A DNA stretch of 64,000 bases from Sulfuricaulis limicola (GTDB lineage: Bacteria > Pseudomonadota > Gammaproteobacteria > Acidiferrobacterales > Sulfurifustaceae): assembly GCF_002355735.1 (NCBI RefSeq), contig NZ_AP014879.1:1302001-1366000 (forward strand). Direction: 5' to 3'. A model generated the notes under the pieces. The model worked only from the letters and a program-made list of their open reading frames with translations, did no database searches and was not told the DNA's origin. The translations under genes and the position numbers were made by a program. Numbering within the stretch: position 1 is the stretch's first letter; each line of letters begins with the position of its first letter. Shown here one piece after another: positions 1 through 11,945 of this stretch.

Positions 1-108
1 CACAACCCCAAGCGCGAAGAGCAGCGCCTGAACGACGCCTACAACGCCGGCTACGATGACGGCCACGCGGGCAAGACCGACGGCTATTCATCCTGGTCCA
101 AGAAGTAA
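1..108 (+). CDS. C-terminal end of a hypothetical protein (5' truncated by window)
   Basis: An open frame runs in from the window edge and stops at TAA 106-108, leaving 35 residues. The visible tail is hydrophilic, rich in Asp, Gly, Tyr and Lys (YNAGYDDGHAGKTDGYSS), and ends in SWSKK. No family can be named from so little. A perfect hairpin follows 13 bases after the stop and separates it from the convergent Sel1 gene, which supports this as a true gene end. Confidence 0.55.
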   Translation, partial: HNPKREEQRLNDAYNAGYDDGHAGKTDGYSSWSKK

Positions 109-121
109 CGTATCCGTCGCG

Positions 122-146
122 ACAGGCTGTGCCGTGCACAGCCTGT
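122..146. terminator. Perfect 11-bp hairpin between convergent genes
   Basis: ACAGGCTGTGC and GCACAGCCTGT pair perfectly around a 3-base loop. It lies between two convergent coding ends, at 108 and 152. There is no T-run on either side, so factor-independent termination is only suggested. Confidence 0.5.
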
Positions 147-151
147 TCGCT

Positions 152-580
152 TCAGGAATTCTGCTGCGCCTTTTCGTACCACTTTTTGGCTTCGGCTTCG
201 TTCTTCTCCACGCCGATACCCTGCTCGTAGAGCATCCCGAGCGTCATCTGTGATCCGGCCAGCCCCTGTTCGGCGGCGCGGCGGAACCATTCGGCCGCCT
301 GCTTTTCATCCTTCGGCGTGCATTCGCCCTGCAGGTACATGAAGCCCAGGCCGTGCTGCGCCAGCGAATTGCCCTGCTCGGCGGCGGCGCGCATCCATTT
401 GAGCGCCATCATGTCGTTGCGCACGTGTCCGAGGCCGTTCTGGTACATGACGGCAAGGCGGTACTGCGCCTGATCGTTGCCGGTTTCCGCCAGCGGCGAG
501 AGGAACTTGAACGCCTTGGCGAATTCCTTGGCCTCAAAGGCGGAAATCCCGCTGACAAGATTCATATCCGTTTCCGGCAT
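152..580 (-). CDS. Sel1-like repeat protein
   Basis: The 142-residue protein has three Sel1-like (TPR-related) repeats, recognisable as A-Q-x-x-L-G-x-M-Y-x-x-G followed by A-x-x-W-x-x-x-A-A-E-Q-G, covering roughly residues 40-140. Such alpha-solenoids are protein-interaction scaffolds; no enzyme motif is present. The frame stays open upstream to 664, but the ATG at 580 (MPETDMNL) is preferred because the extra residues are arginine-rich and look like non-coding sequence. No signal peptide is seen, so it is probably cytoplasmic. Its partner is unknown. Confidence 0.75.
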   Translation of the reverse strand: MPETDMNLVSGISAFEAKEFAKAFKFLSPLAETGNDQAQYRLAVMYQNGLGHVRNDMMALKWMRAAAEQGNSLAQHGLGFMYLQGECTPKDEKQAAEWFRRAAEQGLAGSQMTLGMLYEQGIGVEKNEAEAKKWYEKAQQNS

Positions 581-695
581 GGTGCGACTCCGCGTCTGAT
601 GACCCGCTATTTTGCCAGAGACGCGCGCCACGCGCGAAGCAATAACGGACAATCCGTGCGGCATCTCCGCGATTCCGCGTCGCGGTGAATCTCCC

Positions 696-701
696 TATAA
701 T
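696..701 (+). promoter_or_regulatory. TATAAT -10 element, possibly leaderless
   Basis: A perfect TATAAT ends 7 bases before the ATG at 709, so transcription would start at or next to the start codon. No Shine-Dalgarno sequence precedes that ATG, which fits a leaderless message. A clear -35 box was not found. Confidence 0.5.
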
Positions 702-708
702 GCGCGCC

Positions 709-1269
709 ATGTCGATCCGCCTGAAAACCAAATTTCGCAAGAAAGGCCCGAAGACCATCGAGGACCGCGCCAGCGTGGTGGCCTCGAACATCTGGCGCAT
801 CGCGCAGGAGTCCGCGCGCCACATGGAAAAGGAGGGCTATGCGCTGGGCGGTGACCGCCAGGTGGCCGCGGTGATCACCGAGTTCATCGCGTTCCTGATC
901 CAGATCGCGGATCGCATCGTGTACGGGCAATTGAGCGAGGAGGAGCGCGTCCGTTTCGTCAACGCGCTCGGCAAGCACACGGCCCGCATCACCTCCACCA
1001 ACCTCGCGGAGTTCGTCGGCGAGGGGCGTTATGCCCGGGACTTTGTGGACACGGTGAACGCCCGTTTGGCCGACTACTCGGAGCTGGAATTCAACGGCCG
1101 CGACCCCAGCTATTCGGTGCTGCGCTACCTGGGCGAGAAGGTGTCCGATGCCATGCAGGCGACCGACAGCAAGTGGGTGCTGGAGCAGGTGGTGGACATC
1201 GAGGCACCCGAGGCGGTGAAGCTGATCAAGAAAGCAGTGGGTGAAATACTCGGAGTAAAGATCGCCTAG
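709..1269 (+). CDS. Conserved-looking hypothetical protein
   Basis: The 186-residue product is mostly helical and charged, with no signal peptide or convincing membrane segment. I do not recognise a family. A hydrophobic helix near residues 55-70 (AAVITEFIAFLIQIADRI) is followed by amphipathic helices. The frame is open from a GTG at 685, but TATAAT lies inside that extension, so ATG 709 is chosen. Codon usage is GC-rich like its neighbours. The 93 bases after it, up to prfB, are unusually AT-rich and hold no gene. Confidence 0.65.
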   Translation: MSIRLKTKFRKKGPKTIEDRASVVASNIWRIAQESARHMEKEGYALGGDRQVAAVITEFIAFLIQIADRIVYGQLSEEERVRFVNALGKHTARITSTNLAEFVGEGRYARDFVDTVNARLADYSELEFNGRDPSYSVLRYLGEKVSDAMQATDSKWVLEQVVDIEAPEAVKLIKKAVGEILGVKIA

Positions 1270-1362
1270 ACATTTCTGTATTTAAAAAGTATCTTAGAAA
1301 AAATACATAAAAGACTGATTTCAAAAAGTAAAGTTTTGATATTTATTCGGGCACCAAAACCA

Positions 1363-2470
1363 ATGGAAGACCTCAATCCCCTGTTCAACAAGCTGCGCGA
1401 TCTGCACGACCGGTCCCAGGTCTTACGGGGGTATCTTTGACTTCGATACCAAGCAGCAGCGCCTGACCGAAGTCCAGCGCGAACTCGAACAGCCCGAACT
1501 CTGGAACAAGCCCCAGCGCGCGCAGGAACTTGGCCGCGAGCGCGCCAAACTTGAATCCGAGGTCGGCACGCTCACGCGCCTGCACACCGAACTCACCCAT
1601 TCACGCGAACTGCTGGAGCTCGCGCGCGAGGAAGACGACGCCGAAGTCGCCGTCTCCGTGGCCGGTGACCTCGAGAAGCTGGAAAAAGAGCTGGCGGCGC
1701 TTGAGTTCCGGCGCATGTTCTCGGGTGAGATGGACGCCAGTAACGCCTTCCTGGACATTCAGTCCGGTTCCGGCGGCACCGAGGCCCAGGACTGGGCCAA
1801 CATGCTGCTGCGCATGTACCTGATGTGGGGCGACCGGCGCGGGTTCAAGACCGAGATTCTGGAAATTTCCGAGGCCGAGGTGGCCGGCATCAAGAGCGCC
1901 ACGGTCAAGTTCACCGGACCCTATGCCTATGGCTACCTGCGCACCGAAACCGGCGTGCACCGCTTGGTGCGAAAATCCCCGTTCGATTCCGGCAACCGCC
2001 GCCATACCTCGTTTGCCGCGGTTTTTGCCTATCCCGAAGTCGAGGAGAGTATCGAGGTAGCGATCAATCCGGCCGATCTGCGCATCGACACCTATCGTGC
2101 CAGCGGCGCCGGCGGACAGCACGTCAACCGCACCGATTCTGCCATTCGCATCACGCACATTCCGACCGGGATTGTGGTTCAATGCCAGTCTGACCGCTCC
2201 CAGCACCGCAACCGCGCGGCGGCCATGGCGATGCTGAAATCCAAGCTGTTCGAGCGCGAATTGCAGGCGCGCAACAAGGAAAAACAGAAGCTGGAAGACA
2301 GCAAGTCTGACATCGAATGGGGCCACCAGATCCGCTCCTACGTGCTCGACCAGTCGCGCATCAAGGATCTGCGTACCGGGGTGGAGACGGGTAATCCGCA
2401 GGCGGTGCTGGATGGCGATCTCGACAAGTTTATCGATGCCAGCCTCAAAAGCGGGCTGACAAACAGTTAA
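1363..2470 (+). CDS. prfB: Peptide chain release factor 2, with programmed +1 frameshift
   Basis: RF2 recognises UGA and UAA stop codons and triggers peptide release. Codons 1-25 run from ATG 1363 to an in-frame TGA at 1438-1440; translation then continues in the +1 frame from GAC 1439 to TAA 2470, giving about 368 residues, close to the usual 365. The tripeptide SPF (stop recognition in RF2) lies in [10 protein letters not shown], and the catalytic GGQ in [10 protein letters not shown]. lysS follows after 46 bases, a common arrangement in gammaproteobacteria. Annotation in one frame would lose the N-terminus. Confidence 0.96.
1427..1441 (+). promoter_or_regulatory. prfB: prfB programmed frameshift site
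   Basis: The site reads GGGGGTATCTTTGAC: an internal Shine-Dalgarno-like G run, three bases, the slippery CTT, then TGA and C. Spacing is the same as in the classical Escherichia coli site. In that system slow decoding of TGA when RF2 is scarce lets the ribosome slip +1 on CTT, so RF2 controls its own synthesis. The same logic is inferred here. Confidence 0.95.
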
Positions 2471-2516
2471 TCTGAAATATCAGTGAAAACATATAAATAT
2501 CTAATTTATAAATAAA

Positions 2517-4025
<1,509 letters not shown>

Positions 4026-4026
4026 G

Positions 4027-4112
4027 TTTGAACCGCGGAGATCGCAGAGAGCGCAGAGGTTTTCAAATTTAGGATTTCTTCTCTGCGTTCTCTGCGCCCT
4101 CTGCGGTGAAAT
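4027..4112. repeat. Intergenic hairpin repeat, family A (GCAGAG unit)
   Basis: Three GCRGAG units spaced 9 bases apart are followed by AT-rich sequence and then the inverse (CTCTGC) units, so the whole folds as a long imperfect hairpin between lysS and miaA. Related copies are at 21203-21290, 22670-22747 and 50683-50767. Confidence 0.85.
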
Positions 4113-4121
4113 TTCATATTA

Positions 4122-5066
4122 ATGTCTTCTACCATTCTTCCACCTGCCATTTTCCTCATGGGCCCCACGGCGGCGGGGAAGACCGCGCTTGCACTGGAGC
4201 TGCACGATGCATTCCCGCTGGAAATCATCAGCGTGGACTCGTCGCAGGTATATCGCGGCATGGACATCGGCACCGCCAAGCCCACGCCGGCGGAACAGGC
4301 GCGCGCGCCGCACCGCTTGATCGACATCCGCGATCCCGCCGAGGGTTATTCGGCCGCGGAATTTTGCGCCGATGCCTTGCGCGAGATGGAAGCCATCACG
4401 CGTGCCGGCAAAATTCCGCTGCTCGCCGGCGGCACCATGTTCTATTTTCATGCGCTGGAATTCGGGCTGTCCGATCTGCCGTCCGCCGATCCGGAAATTC
4501 GCGAACGTTTGAGTGCGGAGGCGGCGCAGAAGGGCTGGGAGGAGTTGCATCACCGGCTCCAGTCTGTCGATCCGGAGTCCGCGCGGCGAATACATCCTAA
4601 CGACGCCCAGCGCATCCAGCGTGCGCTCGAAATTTACGAGCTCACCGGCCAGTCCTTGAGCGATCTTTCCTCAAATAGCCAGAGGACTGCGCTGCCATAC
4701 CGTTTGATTAAAATCGCACTCTGGCCGCAGGACCGGAAGCAGTTGCACGCGCGCATCCAGCAACGTTTCCATGCCATGCTGGAGCAGGGTTTTTTACCGG
4801 AAGTGGAGAAACTTTATGCGCGTGGTGACCTCAAAGCCACGATGCCATCAATGCGCATGGTCGGTTACCGGCAGATATGGGAATACTTGACCGGAAAGAT
4901 CAACTATAGTGAAATGACCGAACAGGCACTGGCGGCGACGCGACAATTTGCCAAGCGGCAGATCACCTGGTTACGCAGTTATCCTGATATTCATGTGCTG
5001 GACAGCGCCGTTTCCCCGCCAATCAGGGAGAGTTCGGACTATTTAAGCGCCATGATCCGTCATTAG
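4122..5066 (+). CDS. miaA: tRNA dimethylallyltransferase
   Basis: Transfers a dimethylallyl group to N6 of A37 in tRNAs reading U-starting codons. The P-loop [15 protein letters not shown] is at residues 12-26, followed by the substrate-binding [17 protein letters not shown] and the conserved GGTMFY. At 314 residues it is full length. It starts just after a family A repeat and precedes hfq, the usual miaA-hfq-hflX order. The ATG at 4122 has no strong Shine-Dalgarno; no better in-frame start exists. Confidence 0.96.
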   Translation: MSSTILPPAIFLMGPTAAGKTALALELHDAFPLEIISVDSSQVYRGMDIGTAKPTPAEQARAPHRLIDIRDPAEGYSAAEFCADALREMEAITRAGKIPLLAGGTMFYFHALEFGLSDLPSADPEIRERLSAEAAQKGWEELHHRLQSVDPESARRIHPNDAQRIQRALEIYELTGQSLSDLSSNSQRTALPYRLIKIALWPQDRKQLHARIQQRFHAMLEQGFLPEVEKLYARGDLKATMPSMRMVGYRQIWEYLTGKINYSEMTEQALAATRQFAKRQITWLRSYPDIHVLDSAVSPPIRESSDYLSAMIRH

Positions 5067-5170
5067 GGCCCGCTGTGCGGGTATACTATTTAACTAACCG
5101 GCCGGGAGTAAGGCCGGATGTCTGTAAAACAGCCGCAAGGCACGACGAACATAAGAACAGGAGAACTGTC

Positions 5171-5440
5171 ATGAGCCAGCAAAAAGGGCAAGCCTTACAA
5201 GACCCTTTCCTTAACGTTCTGCGCAAGGAACATGTCCCCGTATCCATCTTTCTGGTCAACGGCATCAAATTGCAGGGACAGATCGAGTCTTTCGATCAAT
5301 TCGTGGTCTTGCTCAAGAATTCAGTGAGCCAGATGATCTACAAGCATGCCATTTCCACGGTGGTGCCCAGCCGCCCGGTCAAGTTCCACATCGAAGGCAT
5401 GGATTCCCCCGACAGCAGCAAGGGCCCTGGCAACGAATAA
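5171..5440 (+). CDS. hfq: RNA chaperone Hfq
   Basis: Hexameric Sm-like protein that pairs small RNAs with mRNAs. The 89-residue product has the Sm1 motif ([20 protein letters not shown]) and the Sm2 motif with the diagnostic [10 protein letters not shown], then a short acidic tail (DSSKGPGNE). ATG 5171 is set by an AGGAG about 8 bases upstream; the frame also opens earlier at 5075 but that stretch lacks Hfq-like sequence. It lies 104 bases after miaA and 7 bases before hflX. Confidence 0.97.
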   Translation: MSQQKGQALQDPFLNVLRKEHVPVSIFLVNGIKLQGQIESFDQFVVLLKNSVSQMIYKHAISTVVPSRPVKFHIEGMDSPDSSKGPGNE

Positions 5441-5447
5441 TCCGGCA

Positions 5448-6767
5448 ATGAATTCTGCATCGGGGGCGCGCTCACGTGAGCGCGCTCTGTTGGTGCAGTT
5501 GCGCCTGTCCGGGCGGCTGGAGCCGGAGGTGCTGGAGGAATTGCGCCTGCTGGCGGTTTCCGCCGGCGCCGACGTCTGCGGTACCATCCTGGGTAGTCGC
5601 CAGGTACCGGATGCGGCGACCTTCGTCGGCAAGGGCAAGGCCGAGGAAATCCGCGATGTTGTGGCGCGCGAGCAGGCCGATCTCGTGCTCGTCAACCACG
5701 ATCTGTCGCCCGCGCAGGAACGTAATCTCGAAAAGATCGCCAATTGCCGCGTGCTCGATCGCACCGGCCTGATCCTGGATATCTTCGCGCAACGCGCGCA
5801 CTCCGCCGAAGGCAAGTTGCAGGTCGAGCTGGCCCAGCTGGAGCATATGTCCACACGCCTGGTGCGCGGGTGGACCCACCTCGGACGGCAAAAGGGCGGT
5901 ATCGGCCTGCGCGGTCCCGGCGAAACGCAGCTGGAAACCGACCGCCGCCTGATCCGCGACCGCATCAAGAAGCTCAACGAGCGCCTGGAGCAGGTGTCCG
6001 TCCAGCGCCGCAGCCGGCGCAAGGCGCGACACAAGGTTCCCATCCCCACCGTGTCCCTGGTGGGTTACACCAACGCCGGCAAGTCCTCGCTGTTTAACCG
6101 CCTGACCGCGTCCGCGGTGTATGCCGCCGATCAATTGTTCGCCACGCTTGACCCCACAATGCGGCGCATCGAGCTGCCGGGAAAGGCCTCGGTGATCCTG
6201 GGGGATACCGTGGGTTTCATCCGCCATCTGCCGCACGACCTGGTGGAGGCCTTCAAGTCAACGCTGGAAGAGGTGGCCGAGGCGGATCTGCTGTTGCACG
6301 TCGTCGATGCCGCCAATCCCGAGCGCCTGGACCAGATGCAGCAGGTGAACAACGTGCTGGCGGAGATCGAGGCGCAGTCGATTGCGCAAATAACGGTGTT
6401 CAACAAGATCGATCTGACCGGCGAAGCGCCGCGTTTCGAACGTGATGCCAATGGACATATTTCACGCGTGTGGGTGTCGGCGCGCACCGGCGAGGGCATG
6501 GACCTGCTGTTGCAGGCGCTGGCGGATCACTTCCGCCGTCACCGGCAACGTTACCGGTTCTGTCTCCCCCCGGAGGCCGGCCGGCTGCGCGCCGTTTTGT
6601 ATGAACGCTTCGACGTGATCCGCGAGACGGCGCCGGAGACCGGCGGCTGGATGCTGGAGCTGGCGCTGGAACCGGCCCAGCTGGCATGGCTGCGGCAACA
6701 GAGCGATTTTCGCGAGTCCTATCAGGTACCGGAAGCCGAGTCCATCCTTGCTCCCACCGGGTCCTGA
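5448..6767 (+). CDS. hflX: GTPase HflX, ribosome-associated
   Basis: HflX binds the 50S subunit and splits or rescues stalled ribosomes, especially after heat stress. The 439 residues contain the N-terminal nucleotide-binding HflX domain and the glycine-rich linker GRQKGGIGLRGPGETQLE. The G domain has GYTNAGKSSLFN (G1), DTVGFI (G3) and NKID (G4). ATG 5448 was chosen over the longer open frame because the extra 34 residues overlap hfq in another frame. It is probably co-transcribed with hfq. Confidence 0.95.
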   Translation: MNSASGARSRERALLVQLRLSGRLEPEVLEELRLLAVSAGADVCGTILGSRQVPDAATFVGKGKAEEIRDVVAREQADLVLVNHDLSPAQERNLEKIANCRVLDRTGLILDIFAQRAHSAEGKLQVELAQLEHMSTRLVRGWTHLGRQKGGIGLRGPGETQLETDRRLIRDRIKKLNERLEQVSVQRRSRRKARHKVPIPTVSLVGYTNAGKSSLFNRLTASAVYAADQLFATLDPTMRRIELPGKASVILGDTVGFIRHLPHDLVEAFKSTLEEVAEADLLLHVVDAANPERLDQMQQVNNVLAEIEAQSIAQITVFNKIDLTGEAPRFERDANGHISRVWVSARTGEGMDLLLQALADHFRRHRQRYRFCLPPEAGRLRAVLYERFDVIRETAPETGGWMLELALEPAQLAWLRQQSDFRESYQVPEAESILAPTGS

Positions 6768-6823
6768 CCCTAAAATGCCGCTCTTTGCCGAGTTTTCGCG
6801 TTAAATCATCCGAGGTGTAAATC

Positions 6824-8038
6824 GTGGCATGGAATGAACCTGGCAAGCCCGGGGACAAAGATCCCTGGGGTCAGCGCCGCAAGCCGGGCGCCGGCGGCCC
6901 TGACATCGACCGTATCGTGAAAGATATCCAGCAGAAGTTCGCCGGCCTTTTCGGCGGTTTGTTCGGCGGCGGGGGCAGGGGCGGCGATTCGCATGCCAGC
7001 GGTTTCGGTTTCGGGCTGATCCTGGTGGTGGCGCTGATGATCTGGCTCGCCACCGGTTTCTACGTCGTCAACCAGGGCGAGCGCGGCGTGGTGCTGCGTT
7101 TCGGCAAGGAGACCCAGATCACGGACGCGGGCCTGCGCTGGCATCTGCCATTCCCGCTGGAGAGCGTCGAGAAGGTGAACGTGGAGAAGGTCTCCACCAT
7201 CGAGATCGGCTATCGCAGCAACCCCCGCACCGGCGGCAAGAGCAAGGTGCCGAAAGAGGCGCTGATGCTGACCGAGGACGAGAACATCATCGATATCGAG
7301 TTCGCGGTGCAGTACAAGATCAAGGATGCCGCTCAATACCTGTTCAACGTGCGCGATCCCGAGACCACCATCGCCCAGGCCACCGAATCCGCGGTACGCG
7401 AGGTGGTCGGCAAGAGCACGCTCGATTTCGCGCTGACCGAGGGGCGCGACCAGGTATCGCGCAGTTCGCGCGAGCTGCTGCAGCAGATTCTGGACCGCTA
7501 CAACACCGGCGTGCACATCGTGACGGTCGAAACCCAGAAGGCGCAGCCGCCGGACGAGGTCAAGCCCGCCTTCGACGACGCCGTCAAGGCGCGCGAGGAC
7601 GAACAGCGCCTGATCAACGAGGCCGAGGCCTATGCCAACGACGTGATCCCGCGCGCCCGCGGCGGCGCCGCGCGCCTGATCCAGGAGGCCGAAGGCTACA
7701 AGTCGAGCGTGATCGCGCGCGCCGACGGCGACGCGCGCCGCTTCAGCCAGATCGCCAATGAGTACGTGAAGGCGCCCGCAGTCACGCGCGAGCGCCTGTA
7801 TATCGAGACCATGGAGCAGGTGCTGTCCAGCACCACCACGATTTTCATCGATCAGAAGGCCGGCAATAATCTTATATACCTGCCGCTCGACAAACTCGTG
7901 CCGATGGGCGAGGCGGCCGGGGCGGTGCCGTATGTGCCGCCGCTCACGGAGGCTGACGCGACGGCGGCGGGAGCGGCGCGCAACGGCGCCGCCAGCCGCG
8001 GCCGCACCGATCTTCGCAGCCGGGGGGCGACGCCATGA
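6824..8038 (+). CDS. hflK: FtsH protease modulator HflK
   Basis: HflK pairs with HflC in a large membrane complex that surrounds and restrains the FtsH protease. The 404 residues have a Gly/Pro-rich cytoplasmic N-terminus, one membrane segment at about 63-81 (GLILVVALMIWLATGFYVV) and a periplasmic SPFH/band 7 domain, then a disordered Ala/Arg tail. It starts with GTG at 6824 behind GAGGTG. The stop overlaps the hflC start (ATGA at 8035-8038), indicating translational coupling. Confidence 0.95.
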   Translation: MAWNEPGKPGDKDPWGQRRKPGAGGPDIDRIVKDIQQKFAGLFGGLFGGGGRGGDSHASGFGFGLILVVALMIWLATGFYVVNQGERGVVLRFGKETQITDAGLRWHLPFPLESVEKVNVEKVSTIEIGYRSNPRTGGKSKVPKEALMLTEDENIIDIEFAVQYKIKDAAQYLFNVRDPETTIAQATESAVREVVGKSTLDFALTEGRDQVSRSSRELLQQILDRYNTGVHIVTVETQKAQPPDEVKPAFDDAVKAREDEQRLINEAEAYANDVIPRARGGAARLIQEAEGYKSSVIARADGDARRFSQIANEYVKAPAVTRERLYIETMEQVLSSTTTIFIDQKAGNNLIYLPLDKLVPMGEAAGAVPYVPPLTEADATAAGAARNGAASRGRTDLRSRGATP

Positions 8039-8904
8039 ACCAGAACAAACTGCTGGCGCTGCTGGGTATCGTGCTGCTGGTGCTGATCACGGTGAAGTCC
8101 GCCGTTTATACGGTGGACGAACGCGAAAAAGTCATCATCGTCCGTTTTGGCCAGGTGTTGCGCTATGACGACGGCCCGGGCCTGCATTTCAAGACGCCGT
8201 TCCTCGACGAGGCGCGCTATTTCGATTCGCGCATTCTGACGCTGGATTCCGACCCGCAGCCGTTCCTGACCAAGGAAAAGAAGTACGTGGTGGTGGATTC
8301 CTTCGTCAAATGGCGCATCGAAGACGCGCTCAAGTATTACCTTACCGTCGGCGGCCAGGAAACGGACGCGCGCCGCCGTCTCGAGCAGGTCGTCAACAGC
8401 GGTCTGCGCGATGAATTCGGCAAGCGCGAGGTGAAGACCGTCATTTCCGCCGACCGCAACAAGATCATGCAGATCCTGACCGAATACACCGACCGCGAGG
8501 CGCGCAAGTTCGGCATCGTGGTGACGGACGTGCGCATCCAGCGCGTCGACCTGCCGGAAGAGGTCAGCCAGTCGGTGTACCAGCGCATGAAGGCGGAACG
8601 TTCGCGCATCGCCAACGAGCTGCGCGCGCAGGGCGCGGAGGCGGCGGAAAAGATCCGCGCCAACGCCGAGCGCCAGCGCCAGGTGCTGCTGGCCGAGGCC
8701 TACGGCAAGGCCGAGCGCGTGCGCGGCGAGGGCGATGCCCGGGCCACGGCGCTTTACGGCCAGGCCTACGGGCGGGCGCCGGAATTCTATTCGCTGTATC
8801 GCAGCCTCGGCGCCTACAAGGAAAGCTTCCGGTCCAAGGAAGACATCCTGATCGTGGATCCGAGCTCGGATTTCTTCCGCTACATGAAGAAGCCCACCCG
8901 CTAG
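8035..8904 (+). CDS. hflC: FtsH protease modulator HflC
   Basis: Partner of HflK in the HflKC complex. The 289 residues begin with a membrane anchor at about 5-22 (LLALLGIVLLVLITVKSA) followed by the SPFH domain (YTVDEREKVIIVRFGQV) and the Ala/Glu-rich coiled coil EKIRANAERQRQVLLAEAYG. Length is slightly below that of E. coli HflC. The ATG overlaps the hflK stop. Confidence 0.95.
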   Translation: MNQNKLLALLGIVLLVLITVKSAVYTVDEREKVIIVRFGQVLRYDDGPGLHFKTPFLDEARYFDSRILTLDSDPQPFLTKEKKYVVVDSFVKWRIEDALKYYLTVGGQETDARRRLEQVVNSGLRDEFGKREVKTVISADRNKIMQILTEYTDREARKFGIVVTDVRIQRVDLPEEVSQSVYQRMKAERSRIANELRAQGAEAAEKIRANAERQRQVLLAEAYGKAERVRGEGDARATALYGQAYGRAPEFYSLYRSLGAYKESFRSKEDILIVDPSSDFFRYMKKPTR

Positions 8905-8925
8905 CCGCGCTTGGCCGGAGTGGCG

Positions 8926-9114
8926 ATGTGGCATGAACTGTGGATCGCGCTGGCGCTGCTGCTGATCGTGGAGGGCATTTTCCCGTTTCTCAGCCCGGAC
9001 GGGGTGCGCAAGGCTCTTGCGGCCATACACCAACTGAGCGATTCGCAGTTGCGTTTTGCGGGCATGACCAGCATGCTGGTCGGCGTGGTGCTTTTGTACA
9101 TAATTAACCGCTAA
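8926..9114 (+). CDS. DUF2065 small membrane protein (YjeT-like)
   Basis: A 62-residue protein with two hydrophobic helices: WIALALLLIVEGIFPFLSP near the N-terminus and GMTSMLVGVVLLYII at the C-terminus. This matches the DUF2065 family, which is usually found right after hflC, as here. The ATG at 8926 has GGAG upstream (8917-8920); a TTG at 8911 is also in frame but less likely. Its function is unknown; position suggests a link to the HflKC complex or the inner membrane. Confidence 0.85.
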   Translation: MWHELWIALALLLIVEGIFPFLSPDGVRKALAAIHQLSDSQLRFAGMTSMLVGVVLLYIINR

Positions 9115-9145
9115 CATAAGCGTTTCCCGTTTCGAAACCGTTCCT

Positions 9146-10330
9146 ATGTCCACCAAAGAACGCTGGCTGCTGCCCGATGGCGTCGAAGAGATCCTGCCCG
9201 CCGAGGCCCGGCGCGTGGAGCATCTGCGTCGCCGGCTGCTCGACCTGTTCGAGACCTGGGGCTACGAGTTCGTAATGCCGCCGCTCATCGAATATCTCGA
9301 GTCGCTGCTGGTCGGCGCCAGCCGCGACCTCGACACCCAGACGTTCAAGGTCACCGATCACCTGACCGGCCGTCTCATGGGCGTGCGCCCGGACATGACG
9401 CCGCAGGCGGCGCGTCTGGACGCGCACTACCTCAAGCGCGGCGCGCCGACGCGCCTGTGCTACGTCGGCTCGGTGCTGCGCACGAAGCCGGACGGCTTCG
9501 GCGGTTCGCGCGAACCGTTGCAGCTCGGCGCCGAGCTTTTCGGCCACGGCGGTCCGGAAGCGGATGCGGAAATTCTGAGCCTCATGATCGAGTCGCTGCG
9601 TCTGGCGGAGATCCGCGAGGCGCATTTCGATCTCGGACACGTCGGGGTATTTCGCGGACTGGCGACGCAGGCGAAGCTGAATGCCGAACAGGAAATGGAC
9701 CTGTTCGACGCCCTGCAGCGCAAGGCCAGCAACGACGTCGAGGCGGTGCTGGCCGCAAGCGATGCGCCGGCGACATCGAAACGCATGCTGGCGGGTTTGC
9801 TCGATCTGAGCGGCGGACGCGAGGTGCTGGCGCGCGCCCGCAAGCAGTGGCGCGAGGCACCGAGGCCGGTAACGCGCGCGCTCGACGAGCTGGAGGCGGT
9901 GGCCGACCGGGTGGCAAAACGCTCCGGGGCGCCGGCGTTGTACTTCGATCTGGCCGAGCTTTCCGGTTATCACTATTACACCGGCGTGGTGTTTTCCGCG
10001 TTCGTGCCCGGCTATGGCCAGGCGATCGCGCGCGGCGGGCGCTACGACGGGATCGGGCGCGCCTTCGGCCGCGATCGCGCCGCCACCGGTTTCGGCGCCG
10101 ACCTGCGTCAGTGGCTTCGAGTTTCCGCGATGGCCGCGCCGGTGCTGACCGGGATCCTTGCGCCGAACGGCGATGACACGGCATTACAGGACGAGGTCGC
10201 ACGCTTGCGCGCCGAGGGCCAGCGCGTCGTGACGCGGTTGCCGGGCGACAAGTCACCCGCGTCCGAGTCTGGTTGTGACCGCGAGCTGGTGAAGAAAGGC
10301 GGCCGTTGGGTGATAGAAACTGTTAAATAA
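9146..10330 (+). CDS. hisZ: ATP phosphoribosyltransferase regulatory subunit
   Basis: HisZ is a HisRS paralogue without aminoacylation activity that joins the short form of HisG to make a working first enzyme of histidine synthesis. The 394 residues begin with the class II synthetase-like RWLLPDGVEEILP and carry motif 2-like VRPDMTPQAAR plus the HisRS-like GRYDGIGRAFGRDRAATGF. The C-terminal anticodon domain typical of HisRS is reduced. The hflC-hisZ-purA order is typical of gammaproteobacteria that use HisZ. Confidence 0.93.
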   Translation: MSTKERWLLPDGVEEILPAEARRVEHLRRRLLDLFETWGYEFVMPPLIEYLESLLVGASRDLDTQTFKVTDHLTGRLMGVRPDMTPQAARLDAHYLKRGAPTRLCYVGSVLRTKPDGFGGSREPLQLGAELFGHGGPEADAEILSLMIESLRLAEIREAHFDLGHVGVFRGLATQAKLNAEQEMDLFDALQRKASNDVEAVLAASDAPATSKRMLAGLLDLSGGREVLARARKQWREAPRPVTRALDELEAVADRVAKRSGAPALYFDLAELSGYHYYTGVVFSAFVPGYGQAIARGGRYDGIGRAFGRDRAATGFGADLRQWLRVSAMAAPVLTGILAPNGDDTALQDEVARLRAEGQRVVTRLPGDKSPASESGCDRELVKKGGRWVIETVK

Positions 10331-10334
10331 TTTT

Positions 10335-11787
<1,453 letters not shown>

Positions 11788-11945
11788 AGGGACGCTTTCG
11801 GAAATCCCGCCGGCAAGCGGTTTGGCCGGCGTTACCCCGGTTTTCCCGGCCCTTGTATAGCCGCGCGTCAATCCCCATAAACGGAATCAAGACGGCGGTT
11901 CGTTGTCTAATTCGGACCGGTTCAACAGGGCAACCCATCCCTATC

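Noticed and set aside
5346-5447. Longer hflX start inside hfq
   Set aside because: The extra 34 residues overlap hfq in another frame and lack HflX-like sequence; ATG 5448 begins right after hfq.
11800-11845. Factor-independent terminator after purA
   Set aside because: CGCCGGC/GCCGGCG can pair, but the loop is 10 bases and no T-run follows, so it is not strong enough to list.
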